A DNA stretch of 64,000 nt, from positions 1 through 64,000 of the forward strand of contig JAZAUS010000004.1 of NCBI GenBank assembly GCA_036342255.1, written 5' to 3'. The position numbers and the translations under genes are program-made. This document shows, one piece after another, positions 27,125 to 35,045 of this stretch (the first letter of the stretch is position 1; every line of letters starts with the position of its first letter). This DNA is from RUG11198 sp036342255 (GTDB lineage Bacteria; Bacillota_I; Bacilli_A; RF39; UBA660). The notes beneath the pieces were generated by a model that saw only the letters and a program-made list of their open reading frames with translations, had not been told where the DNA came from and made no database searches.

Positions 27125-27767
27125 CTTTTTTATTTAATTTAGATATATTATATTTAGCTTGTTGATATCTCTCATTATTCGATAAAAAAGCAAAAGAATA
27201 AGGTCCGGATGAATTTTTTCCAGCATCCCTTCTTAGTTCACATAATCTAATAAATGATTTATCATCAAGACAATCTTCATATTCTTTTTGAGCCTTAACT
27301 AACTCCCCAGCCATAGGAATACTTGTCCCAAAAGACAAATTTACTACTTTTCTAAAGTCATCACCAAAATTAAATCTATCAGGATGATAATTATCATATG
27401 GCTTCAATCCCAGCAAATCATTTTTATCTAACCCTAATTTATTATAATAATCTAAAATACAATAACGAGATTTACGATTAAGAAGTATCTCATCACAAAA
27501 TTTATCAAAATCCTTAAAATATAACCCATAATAATCATGTTTTACTGCTAACGTAGTCAACTCAATAATTTGATTTGTAGATCTACCTATTGTAATAACT
27601 GTAGCTTCATCAATATTATCAATATCATCATCACACATTTGTGTATACCTAATAGCAGAATTTTTAACATTTTTATCATTAGAATCCTTATCTAAATTTA
27701 CATAATTACTTCTAAGAAACACAACCTCATTTAAAATATCTTTCTTTACATCATCAAAAGTTTTCAT
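27111..27767 (-). CDS. Protein of unknown function, 218 aa
   Basis: ATG after AGGAGG, with a good promoter upstream, so it is expressed. The protein is soluble and helical with no signal peptide. Recognisable only as sequence: I-T-I-G-R-S-T-N-Q-I near residue 65, H-D-Y-Y-G-L-Y-F, N-L-S-F-G-T-S-I-P-M-A-G-E near 147, and C-E-L-R-R-D-A-G-K-N-S-S-G near 180. I know no family that fits. It is transcribed alone, convergent to rpoC. Confidence 0.65.
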   Translation of the reverse strand: MKTFDDVKKDILNEVVFLRSNYVNLDKDSNDKNVKNSAIRYTQMCDDDIDNIDEATVITIGRSTNQIIELTTLAVKHDYYGLYFKDFDKFCDEILLNRKSRYCILDYYNKLGLDKNDLLGLKPYDNYHPDRFNFGDDFRKVVNLSFGTSIPMAGELVKAQKEYEDCLDDKSFIRLCELRRDAGKNSSGPYSFAFLSNNERYQQAKYNISKLNKKEINN

Positions 27768-27790
27768 AATAACCTCCTAAATTCGTCTAT

Positions 27791-27818
27791 ATTATATAAT
27801 AAAAATAATAAAAGTCAA
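27791..27818 (-). promoter_or_regulatory. Promoter of the gene 27111-27767
   Basis: On the minus strand TTGACT (27818-27813), 16 bases, TATAAT (27796-27791), about 24 bases before the start codon. Confidence 0.65.
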
Positions 27819-28051
27819 TTAAAATATTCAAAAATAAAAGTTATCTCATAAAATTCATTTTAAACTAAATATAAAAACAGCATTAAGAGACAAACAAAAA
27901 AATAATATGTTTCTAATAATATTATATATACATAATAATAATAAGTATAAATAACAACGACTATTCTTAATTCGTTGATAAATAATAAATACTGTACCAT
28001 AATATCTATTAAAATTAATTATAACTCACTCTACCTATTATGATTGTAAAA
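27819..28051. other. Gene-free AT-rich stretch
   Basis: Between two divergent promoters (27791-27818 and 28076-28104) lie about 230 bases of AT-rich DNA. I see no reading frame with a ribosome site, no tRNA-like fold and no clear repeat other than a weak ACGAC...TTCGTTG pairing near 27955-27977. Confidence 0.5.
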
Positions 28052-28104
28052 TGTCAAAATTATATAATAATTATTTTGACAAAATAAACAATTATTAGTA
28101 TAAT
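28052..28104 (+). promoter_or_regulatory. Perfect promoter with overlapping inverted repeat
   Basis: TTGACA (28076-28081), 17 bases, TATAAT (28099-28104). TGTCAAAAT (28052-28060) and ATTTTGACA (28073-28081) are perfect 9-base inverted arms; the right arm contains the -35. A repressor site is possible, or a remnant divergent -35 on the other strand. Confidence 0.7.
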
Positions 28105-28139
28105 TATATTAAGCTCATAATAAGAAAGTGTGTGATACG

Positions 28140-29795
28140 ATGGAAAAAATAATTATAACATTTGAAAATGGAGCAAAAAAAGAATATCAAAAAGGAGTTA
28201 AATTATCTGAAATAATTGAGGATATAAAGAAAGACTATCCTCATAAAATTATTAGCGCTAAATTTAAAAATCAGATGATAAACTATGATGATGCCCTAAT
28301 GAAAAGCGGGGATCTAGTTTTATATGATATGCTTTCTTCACAAGGAAACAAAATATATGAAAGAGGTCTTATCTTTTTATTTCAAGTATGTGCTCAAAAA
28401 GTATTAGGTAAAGATACAAAAATAAAAATAAGACATCCAATAGATAAGGGGATTTTTTGTGAAATAGATAAAAAAATTACAAGTGAAGATATAGAAAAAA
28501 TTACAAAATTAATGAAAGAAAAAGTATCACAAGCTATTCCTTTTGAACAATTAGAAACTTCTCGAATTGAAGCTATTGAATACTTTAAAAAACTAAAAAG
28601 ATTAGACAAAGTTAAAACATTATCTTATACAACATCTAATTTTGTAAAATTATATAAATTTGATGGTATATATAACTACATCATAGGGGATTTACCACAT
28701 GATAGTAGCGTTCTAAATCTATTTAAATTAACTTTATTAGAGGGAAAAGGCATAGTTTTAAGATTCCCATTTAATTATGATAATGGAAAAATAAAAGAAT
28801 ACATATACCATGAAAAATATGTTAACAGTTTAGAAGAATACTCTAAATGGGGAAATCTTTTAAATATCAATAATATAGGTGAATTAAATGAAGCTATTAC
28901 AAAAGAAGGTAGTGGAGAAATAATTAATTTATCTGAAACTATCCAGGATTTTAAACTATTATCTATTGCTCAAGAAATAGCAAAACATAAAAATAATATC
29001 AAAATGATTTTATTATCAGGACCTTCTTCATCTGGAAAAACAACAACATCAAAGAAATTAGCTCTATATTTAAAAACAATGGGATTAAAGCCATATCCAT
29101 TATCAATGGATGATTACTTCTTAGAAAGAGATGAAACACCATTAGATGAGGATGGAAAGCCAGACTATGAAGGAATTAGAGCTATAGATACTAAATTATT
29201 CAATCGCCAATTAAAAAAATTGCTAGAAGGAAATGAAGTAATAACCCCAACTTTTAACTTCATTACAGGAAAAAAGGAATTTAATAGACCAATAAAACTA
29301 GAAAAAAATGGATTATTAATTATTGAAGGACTTCATGCTTTAAATGAAAAAATTAGTACTGATATACCAAAAGAAAATAAATACAAAATATATATAAGTC
29401 CACTAATATTCTTAAACATAGATAATGATAATAGAATCAGTTTAACTGATATAAGGTTATTAAGAAGAATGGTAAGAGATTACAGAACAAGAGGAAAATC
29501 TCCTTCACATACTCTTTCTACTTGGTATGATGTAAGAATAGGAGAAGAGCAATATGTCTTCCCATATCAAGATGAAGCAGATGTAATATTCAATTCATTC
29601 CTAGCATATGAATTAGGAGTATTAAAAACATATGTAGAACCATTATTATATTCAGTACCACCAGAGGATCCTGAATATCATACAGCTATGAGACTACTTA
29701 AAATATTAAGATTGGTAATTCCTATTCCAAGCACTGATGTACCACCTTTATCAATATTAAGAGAGTTTATAGGAGAAAGTTATTTTGAAAAATAA
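28140..29795 (+). CDS. TGS-domain uridine-kinase-like nucleoside kinase
   Basis: 551 aa from ATG 28140; an in-frame GTG at 28128 has no better ribosome site. Domains: a TGS/ubiquitin-like fold at residues 1-65 and a threonyl-tRNA-synthetase N2-like domain at about 70-220 without the H-x-x-x-H zinc motif being obvious, then a P-loop kinase of the uridine kinase group with G-P-S-S-S-G-K-T-T at 294-302 and S-M-D-D-Y-F near 325 followed by a lid/base region (R-R-M-V-R-D-Y-R-T-R-G). This fused form is common in Bacillota; it probably phosphorylates a nucleoside, and why it keeps synthetase-like domains is not known. Confidence 0.85.
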   Translation: MEKIIITFENGAKKEYQKGVKLSEIIEDIKKDYPHKIISAKFKNQMINYDDALMKSGDLVLYDMLSSQGNKIYERGLIFLFQVCAQKVLGKDTKIKIRHPIDKGIFCEIDKKITSEDIEKITKLMKEKVSQAIPFEQLETSRIEAIEYFKKLKRLDKVKTLSYTTSNFVKLYKFDGIYNYIIGDLPHDSSVLNLFKLTLLEGKGIVLRFPFNYDNGKIKEYIYHEKYVNSLEEYSKWGNLLNINNIGELNEAITKEGSGEIINLSETIQDFKLLSIAQEIAKHKNNIKMILLSGPSSSGKTTTSKKLALYLKTMGLKPYPLSMDDYFLERDETPLDEDGKPDYEGIRAIDTKLFNRQLKKLLEGNEVITPTFNFITGKKEFNRPIKLEKNGLLIIEGLHALNEKISTDIPKENKYKIYISPLIFLNIDNDNRISLTDIRLLRRMVRDYRTRGKSPSHTLSTWYDVRIGEEQYVFPYQDEADVIFNSFLAYELGVLKTYVEPLLYSVPPEDPEYHTAMRLLKILRLVIPIPSTDVPPLSILREFIGESYFEK

Positions 29796-29808
29796 CTTTC
29801 TTTTTTTT
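29774..29808 (+). terminator. Terminator of the TGS-kinase gene
   Basis: GAAAGTTATT (29774-29783) pairs with AATAACTTTC (29790-29799), then nine T's. The coding end and stop are inside the hairpin. Confidence 0.8.
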
Positions 29809-29823
29809 ATAAAAAAAGAAAAC

Positions 29824-30318
29824 TTATAATAGTTTTCCAATAATTCCATATGATAAAATACTCATAATAATAGAAGCAATAATAACTCCAATAATAATAC
29901 ATATAAAAGATTTTTTTCTATTAAGACCTAACATTATAGCAACTAAAGATCCTGTCCAAGCACCAGTTCCAGGAAGAGGAATTCCAACAAACAATATAAG
30001 TCCTAAATAACCATATCTATCAATTTGACCTCTCTTCGAATCAGCTTTTTTTTCTAACCATCTAACAATCTTTTTAGTAGGCTTCCATCTTCCCAATATT
30101 TCTAATATCTTTTCTAAAAACAATAAAACAAAAGGTATAGGCAAAACATTACCAATCAAACAAATAATTAACGCCCTAATATATGGAACCTTTAACAAAG
30201 AAGCAGCCAATAACCCACCTCTAAGTTCCAAAATTGGCATTAAAGATATAATAAAAATAACTAAATCTTTATTTAACCCCTTAAATAAATGAATAAAAAA
30301 ACTTACTAAACTCTCCAT
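29824..30318 (-). CDS. COG2426 small multidrug-export-like membrane protein
   Basis: 164 aa, hydrophobic, four or so membrane segments. Family marks: P-I-L-E-L-R-G-G-L near residue 28 and G-I-P-L-P-G-T-G-A-W-T-G near residue 115. The family is annotated as putative small multidrug export protein, with little experimental basis. ATG after AAAGGATG. It has its own consensus promoter overlapped by a palindrome. A short hairpin around 29817-29837 (minus strand) may be its terminator. Confidence 0.8.
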   Translation of the reverse strand: MESLVSFFIHLFKGLNKDLVIFIISLMPILELRGGLLAASLLKVPYIRALIICLIGNVLPIPFVLLFLEKILEILGRWKPTKKIVRWLEKKADSKRGQIDRYGYLGLILFVGIPLPGTGAWTGSLVAIMLGLNRKKSFICIIIGVIIASIIMSILSYGIIGKLL

Positions 30319-30333
30319 AACATCATCCTTTGC

Positions 30334-30369
30334 TTAATTAATTATAATAATTAATTAATAGTATGTCAA
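30334..30369 (-). promoter_or_regulatory. Consensus promoter with palindrome, gene 29824-30318
   Basis: On the minus strand TTGACA (30369-30364), 17 bases, TATAAT (30346-30341). A 10-5-10 palindrome, TTAATTAATT / AATTAATTAA (30334-30343 and 30349-30358), spans the -10 and part of the spacer. It could be an operator, though such AT-only repeats also occur by chance. Confidence 0.7.
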
Positions 30370-30405
30370 CCACAGTATTATTATCTATTAAAAATAAAAA
30401 ATATA

Positions 30406-30414
30406 TGTTAAAAT
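30406..30414 (+). promoter_or_regulatory. Candidate extended -10 of eno
   Basis: TGT-TAAAAT at 30406-30414, 22 bases before the enolase start; no clear -35. Confidence 0.4.
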
Positions 30415-30436
30415 TAAAGAAGAAAGTGGTGATAAA

Positions 30437-31663
30437 ATGAAAATAAAAGATGTTATTGGAAGAGAAATACTTGATTCAAGAGGAAATCCAACTGTCGAAG
30501 TAGATGTTATATTAGAAAATGGAGTGTTAGGTAGAGCTGCTGTTCCAAGTGGAGCTTCAACAGGTGAAAGAGAAGCGTTAGAAATGCGTGATGGAACAGA
30601 TCGTTATATGGGCAAAGGCGTTCAAAGGGCTGTTGAAAATGTAAATGGACCATTAAGGGATTTAGTAATAGGAATGGATGCATCTAATCAGAAAGAATTA
30701 GATTATGCCATGATTGATTTTGATGGAACTGAAACAAAATCGAAATATGGTGCAAATGCTATATTAGGAATCTCAATGGCTGCAATGAAAGCATCAGCAA
30801 TTAACGAAAAAATTCCTTTATATAAGTACATTGGTGATGGAAAAACTCTACCAAAACCAATGATGAATATCCTAAATGGTGGAGCACACGCAGACAACAA
30901 ACTAGACTTTCAAGAATTTATGATTATTCCAGAAAGAGATACAATTAAAGAAAGAATAAGAGTTGGTAGTGAAGTGTTCCATAATTTAAAAGCTGTATTA
31001 AAAGAAAAACATCTATTTACAGGAGTAGGTGATGAAGGAGGATTTGCTCCAGATTTAGAAAGTAATACCGAAGGATTTGAATTGATTATTGAAGCGATAA
31101 AAAGAGCAGGATATATACCAGGTAAAGATGTAAATTTAGCAATAGATGTTGCAGCAAGTGAATTTTATAAAGATGGAAAATACAATCTAGTAGGAGAAAA
31201 TAGAACGCTTACTACAGATGAATTAATTGATTTCTATATAGAATTAACAACTAAATATCCAATAATATCTATTGAAGATCCAGTAGATGAAAATGACTGG
31301 GAAGGATTTACTAAAATAACAGAAAAATTAGGAAACAAAATCCAATTAGTAGGTGATGATTTATTCGTTACCAACAAAAAATGTTTACAAATGGGAATAG
31401 ATAAACATGCAGGTAACGCCATCTTATTAAAGGTAAATCAAATAGGAACTATAACAGAAACACTAGAAACAATAGAACTAGCCAGAAAAAATGGTTATAA
31501 AACAATAATATCACACCGTAGTGGAGAGACTGAAGATACAACCATTGCTGACTTAGCAGTAGGTTTAGATCTTGGCCAAATAAAGACAGGTTCTATGTCA
31601 AGAACAGATAGAATATGTAAATATAACCAATTATTAAGAATAGAAGAAGAACTAAATAAATAA
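30437..31663 (+). CDS. eno: Enolase (phosphopyruvate hydratase)
   Basis: 408 aa, slightly shorter than the usual 430. The enzyme interconverts 2-phosphoglycerate and phosphoenolpyruvate in glycolysis. Visible: R-E-I-L-D-S-R-G-N-P-T-V-E-V at the N-terminus, S-G-A-S-T-G near residue 38, the G-D-E-G-G-F-A-P catalytic loop, S-I-E-D-P metal ligand, L-L-K-V-N-Q-I-G-T with catalytic Lys332, and H-R-S-G-E-T-E-D and K-T-G-S near the end. ATG after AAAGTGGTGA. Monocistronic with a strong terminator. Confidence 0.97.
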   Translation: MKIKDVIGREILDSRGNPTVEVDVILENGVLGRAAVPSGASTGEREALEMRDGTDRYMGKGVQRAVENVNGPLRDLVIGMDASNQKELDYAMIDFDGTETKSKYGANAILGISMAAMKASAINEKIPLYKYIGDGKTLPKPMMNILNGGAHADNKLDFQEFMIIPERDTIKERIRVGSEVFHNLKAVLKEKHLFTGVGDEGGFAPDLESNTEGFELIIEAIKRAGYIPGKDVNLAIDVAASEFYKDGKYNLVGENRTLTTDELIDFYIELTTKYPIISIEDPVDENDWEGFTKITEKLGNKIQLVGDDLFVTNKKCLQMGIDKHAGNAILLKVNQIGTITETLETIELARKNGYKTIISHRSGETEDTTIADLAVGLDLGQIKTGSMSRTDRICKYNQLLRIEEELNK

Positions 31664-31666
31664 TAT

Positions 31667-31703
31667 AAAAATACCCTTATCCAAAAGATAAGAGTATTTT
31701 TAT
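31667..31703. terminator. Bidirectional terminator between eno and csp
   Basis: Arms about 31667-31681 and 31687-31701 (AAAATACCCTTATC with its near-complement), A's on the left and T's on the right. Confidence 0.8.
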
Positions 31704-31705
31704 AT

Positions 31706-31921
31706 CTACGATATTATATCACTACTTATTAAAGAAACATTTTTAGCTTGATATCCCTTATCAGTAGTAACCAAATCAAATTGAACTATATCACCAGAAT
31801 ATAAACTTTTATAACCATCTTTCTTAACTTGGGAATAATGTACAAAAATATCATCTAACTGATTATTTTCAATAAATCCATAACCCTTAATATCATTAAA
31901 CCATTTAACTTTACTTATCAT
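31706..31921 (-). CDS. Cold-shock domain protein
   Basis: 71 aa, a single cold-shock domain. K-V-K-W-F-N at the start, RNP1 motif K-G-Y-G-F-I at about residues 12-17 and RNP2 D-I-F-V-H-Y at 24-29. It binds single-stranded RNA/DNA and acts as an RNA chaperone. One aromatic of RNP1 is Tyr-Phe as usual, but the C-terminal half is a little diverged. ATG after GGGAGG; a 13-codon frame with its own strong ribosome site ends at this ribosome site. Confidence 0.93.
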   Translation of the reverse strand: MISKVKWFNDIKGYGFIENNQLDDIFVHYSQVKKDGYKSLYSGDIVQFDLVTTDKGYQAKNVSLISSDIIS

Positions 31922-31931
31922 AATTCCTCCC

Positions 31932-31973
31932 TTAAAATATTTGTTTCAATTCATACATATAAATATTCTTCAT
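31932..31973 (-). CDS. Possible 13-aa leader peptide before the cold-shock gene
   Basis: ATG at 31973 is preceded 5 bases upstream by AGGAGG. It encodes M-K-N-I-Y-M-Y-E-L-K-Q-I-F and stops with a TAA that touches the AAGGGAGG site of the cold-shock gene. This layout suggests translational coupling or a leader peptide. No homologue can be checked here, and such short frames can be chance; the strong ribosome site is the main support. Confidence 0.4.
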   Translation of the reverse strand: MKNIYMYELKQIF

Positions 31974-32096
31974 CAACACCTCCTACTAAAATATACAACA
32001 TTATTAAAAATGATTTAAATAATAATAGCTATAATACTAATAAAATGATATTATCGTTAAATTAACAACTAAAAGTTAATAGTTAAATATATAATA

Positions 32097-32105
32097 TGCT
32101 ATAAT
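32097..32105 (+). promoter_or_regulatory. Candidate extended -10 of the DUF4186 gene
   Basis: TGC-TATAAT at 32097-32105. Upstream ATTAAC (32061-32066) and GTTAAT (32075-32080) form a small inverted repeat where a -35 or operator would be. Confidence 0.45.
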
Positions 32106-32123
32106 TATTAAAAGGAAGTAAAA

Positions 32124-32489
32124 ATGAAAAAAGAAGAAATAATTAATAACAAACTAGCTGAATTATCAAAATCAAAGTTTAGAAGTAGTTTTCATTTAAA
32201 TAATAAAATGAAAGAATATACTAAAAATAAAGGTTTGAATATTATAAAAAATCATACCTATGAATTAATTAAAACTAGATTAGGAGAAGCATATCCTCAA
32301 AATGATGGCAAACAAACTCCAATGAAACAAGTTCATCCAGTCTTTATTGCTCAACATGCATGTGCTTGTTGTTGTAGAAACTGCTTAAAAAAATGGCATA
32401 ACATACCTAAAGAAAGAGCTTTAACCAACAATGAAATAAATTATATTGTAGAACTTTTAATAACATGGATAAAAAAAGAAATAAAGTAA
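32124..32489 (+). CDS. DUF4186 family protein
   Basis: 121 aa. The family pattern is clear: F-R-S-S-F-H-L-N-N-K near residue 20, N-D-G-K-Q-T-P-M-K near residue 59, H-P-V-F-I-A-Q-H-A-C-A-C-C-C-R-x-C-L-K-K-W-H at about 72-93. The cluster of four to five Cys plus His residues may bind metal. No function is known. ATG after AAAGGAAG; it is monocistronic and soluble. It lies just before the exported-protein cluster but has no visible tie to it. Confidence 0.8.
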   Translation: MKKEEIINNKLAELSKSKFRSSFHLNNKMKEYTKNKGLNIIKNHTYELIKTRLGEAYPQNDGKQTPMKQVHPVFIAQHACACCCRNCLKKWHNIPKERALTNNEINYIVELLITWIKKEIK

Positions 32490-32590
32490 TAGAATTAACC
32501 AAAAGAAATAAACCTATTATTCTTTACATTATATTAACTTTTTGATATACTAATACTATATAATAAAGAGAAAGTAAGAGGGATATCATT

Positions 32591-33079
32591 ATGAAAAATA
32601 TATTTAAAATTTTAATTGTCATATATGCTATAGTAGCAATTTTTACAACAGTAAGCTTATTTACATATAATGATTATAATATATCAGAAATAGGTTCAAA
32701 AAGAATTATAAAATTAAATAAAAAAATAGACAAATACAATAAAGGAAATATGCTAATTATTTCTAAAAAAGATGAATACAAGGCAGGAGATAAAGTATTC
32801 TATTGCAAATTAGAAGAATCAAAATGCAATATAAACTACGGCAAGATTACAACTACAATGGGAGGAAATCCTGAAATAAACAAAGAAGAAATATCTAAAA
32901 AATTAATAATGGGTACTGATGAAAATATTAAAGTTATCCCACTACTAGGATCAATTATGGGAATTCTCGAATCTAGATGGATATACCTAATCTTTATTGT
33001 ACTTCCAATCTTAGTAGCCTTTATATATGAAGTATATAGTATAACTAAAGAAATTAAAAAGCCACAAAAAAAGCACTAG
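32591..33079 (+). CDS. SipW-like signal peptidase homologue lacking catalytic residues (copy A)
   Basis: 162 aa. Membrane segments at about residues 5-25 and 130-150 enclose a small outside domain, as in SipW-type (S26B) signal peptidases. It is a clear paralogue of the protein at 51932: both have N-x-Y-x-x-x-E-I-G-x-K near residue 27, G-T-x-x-x-I-K-V-x-x-x-L-G near 108, and L-E-S-R-W near 126. The S-M-x-P motif of active enzymes is absent (the region reads K-I-D-K-Y-N-K-G-N-M-L-I), and no His fits the second catalytic position. I infer a non-catalytic role, perhaps substrate binding or chaperoning. First gene of a seven-gene operon; TATAAT at 32559-32564 is a likely -10. Confidence 0.65.
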   Translation: MKNIFKILIVIYAIVAIFTTVSLFTYNDYNISEIGSKRIIKLNKKIDKYNKGNMLIISKKDEYKAGDKVFYCKLEESKCNINYGKITTTMGGNPEINKEEISKKLIMGTDENIKVIPLLGSIMGILESRWIYLIFIVLPILVAFIYEVYSITKEIKKPQKKH

Positions 33080-33088
33080 GTGACCCCT

Positions 33089-34054
33089 ATGAAAAGTAAA
33101 ATATTAAAAAAAATAAACTTAAAGAATCAAAATGGAAAAATAAATAGAAAAAAACTTTTATGTTTATACTTAATAGTTTTCTTTTTATTGCCTATAGGAT
33201 ATACCTTCGCTAGATATGCCTATACAGAGATAAAATCATATTTTTTTCAAACAAAAAAGTTTTTCTTTAACTGCGATAAATTAACAGAAAATGGATCCGT
33301 AATTGAAATGACAAACTGGTCAGGAGTTGGACAATACTCTATAACTTTTAATATGAATAGCTATTCAAATAGTCTTCTAACAAGTGATGATGATATTGAT
33401 TATACAATTCAATATAGTTGTTCGAATAACGTTGTTTGTAGCATAGAAAATAACAAAACAAGTGGAACAATTTCCAAAACAACTAACACTGATAGCTTTA
33501 CTATTGTTATAACAGTACCAACAGAAACAACATTGCATGCAAGAGATAGAATAGAACTAAGTGTTACAACAAGCTCAACTAGTCCTTATCATAAAACATT
33601 AAGAGGCACTTTTAGATTAGTTGTAGGACATTATGGATTAAGCTATGAAATAGAAGATTCAAGAAATAATCCATATCTAAATATTAGAATAACTAATACA
33701 CTAGATTACTATGTTGTAAGAGAAGCATTTTCAACCTATGCAATTGGCAATCAAATAGATATACCAACTTATCAAGAACTAACACCTGCCAATCAAGATA
33801 AATGTGCTTCCTCAATAGTAACCTTAGAATTTGACCCAACTAAAATTCTTCTTGATATGACAAGTCAAGACTATCAAGAAGCCGAATCAGTAACGAAGCA
33901 AACAATAAATAATCATGAATATATTAAATCAATATCATTTAAAATAGATGTTTTATCAAGTAAACAAATTAAATTCTACAAAATAAATACATCACAAGAT
34001 TATACATATCCAAACAATAATAATCAAAGTATTATTAACGTATCATATAGTTAA
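33089..34054 (+). CDS. Exported protein with SipW-type signal, 321 aa
   Basis: ATG 33089 is 6 bases after AGGTG; an in-frame GTG at 33080 is inside that site. A Lys-rich start and hydrophobic core (L-L-C-L-Y-L-I-V-F-F-L-L) end in G-Y-T-F-A-R-Y, the T-[FY]-[AS]-x-[FY] form shared by the cluster's exported proteins. The mature part is Ser/Thr/Asn-rich and beta-like, with four Cys residues (around 64, 112, 118 and 240) that may form disulfides. Ten bases separate it from the genes on either side. A TasA/camelysin-like subunit or accessory protein is likely, though the mature domain itself is not one I recognise. Confidence 0.65.
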   Translation: MKSKILKKINLKNQNGKINRKKLLCLYLIVFFLLPIGYTFARYAYTEIKSYFFQTKKFFFNCDKLTENGSVIEMTNWSGVGQYSITFNMNSYSNSLLTSDDDIDYTIQYSCSNNVVCSIENNKTSGTISKTTNTDSFTIVITVPTETTLHARDRIELSVTTSSTSPYHKTLRGTFRLVVGHYGLSYEIEDSRNNPYLNIRITNTLDYYVVREAFSTYAIGNQIDIPTYQELTPANQDKCASSIVTLEFDPTKILLDMTSQDYQEAESVTKQTINNHEYIKSISFKIDVLSSKQIKFYKINTSQDYTYPNNNNQSIINVSYS

Positions 34055-34064
34055 GAGGTGAAAT

Positions 34065-35036
34065 ATGAGTTGTAATATAATAAAAGAATATGCAGATTTT
34101 ACCAGTAAAAACTTAAAAGAATATACTCAAAAGATAATGGGAAAATACTACAATGAAGAGATATTTCAAAAATACATCAATAAATATACTGAAATAAGAT
34201 ATTACAACGAAGAACCAGCCATAAGAGCAACTTTAGAATATAACCTAAATCATTATCTAAATCAAATATATGAAAAAGATAAAAATGTTATATCTGAATT
34301 TATTTTAAAACTATTTAGATTATATTATTACATAGATAATGTTATAGATTTTGACTATCAAAAAGAATTATCTAGTTTTGTAACAACAATAAATATTATT
34401 AGAGAAGACAAAGTAGGTATAAAAGATACTAGTTTTGTTGAATATTTAACAAATCTAATATCAAATAATCACCAAAAACAAATAGATTTTATTAACAGTT
34501 TTGATTCTCATGAATTCTATTTAGACACTAAACAATTAAAAAATAAAGATATTTATAATGTAAAACTAAAATATGAAATTCAAATTCCCAAATTATATAG
34601 TAGATATGCCATAAGAAAGGTTTGGGAAACAACAATGATTTCAGAAAATAAATTAAAAATAGAATATTACTTATTAAATCAACAAATATTAAAAGACATT
34701 ATAAATGGAATATATACTAAAAATTACTTAGTTGATTTAAAATCAACCCTATTAAAAAAAGAAGCTCTTTTAAGAAAAACACTTGAGATATTTAATAATG
34801 ACATCGGTAAAGATCTAATTTCAATTAAAATAACATATGAAGATTTTGTAAGTAATAAAGATCTAATTTTAGCTTTAATCAAAGAAGGATATCAATTTGC
34901 ATTGATAATTGATGATAAATATAACAGCAACGACAATCAAAATATACTTGACATATTCAAATACATAATAGTAAAAAATCAAGATAATATATCTTCTACA
35001 TTGAAAGGAAGAGTAAACCTAATATCAACAGAATAG
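34065..35036 (+). CDS. Unknown cytoplasmic protein in the AAA+ operon, 323 aa
   Basis: ATG after AGAGGTGA. The protein is soluble, mostly helical and charged, with no signal peptide or membrane segment. Features: Y-Y-N-E-E-P-A-I-R-A-T-L-E-Y-N near residue 46, S-R-Y-A-I-R-K-V-W-E near residue 182, and a C-terminal alternating part (F-A-L-I-I-D-D-K-Y) that looks alpha/beta. It lies 11 bases after an exported-protein gene and 10 bases before the AAA+ gene, so it is most likely a cytoplasmic partner of the ATPase and the DUF2357-like protein. Family unknown. Confidence 0.6.
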   Translation: MSCNIIKEYADFTSKNLKEYTQKIMGKYYNEEIFQKYINKYTEIRYYNEEPAIRATLEYNLNHYLNQIYEKDKNVISEFILKLFRLYYYIDNVIDFDYQKELSSFVTTINIIREDKVGIKDTSFVEYLTNLISNNHQKQIDFINSFDSHEFYLDTKQLKNKDIYNVKLKYEIQIPKLYSRYAIRKVWETTMISENKLKIEYYLLNQQILKDIINGIYTKNYLVDLKSTLLKKEALLRKTLEIFNNDIGKDLISIKITYEDFVSNKDLILALIKEGYQFALIIDDKYNSNDNQNILDIFKYIIVKNQDNISSTLKGRVNLISTE

Positions 35037-35045
35037 AGGTGAAAC

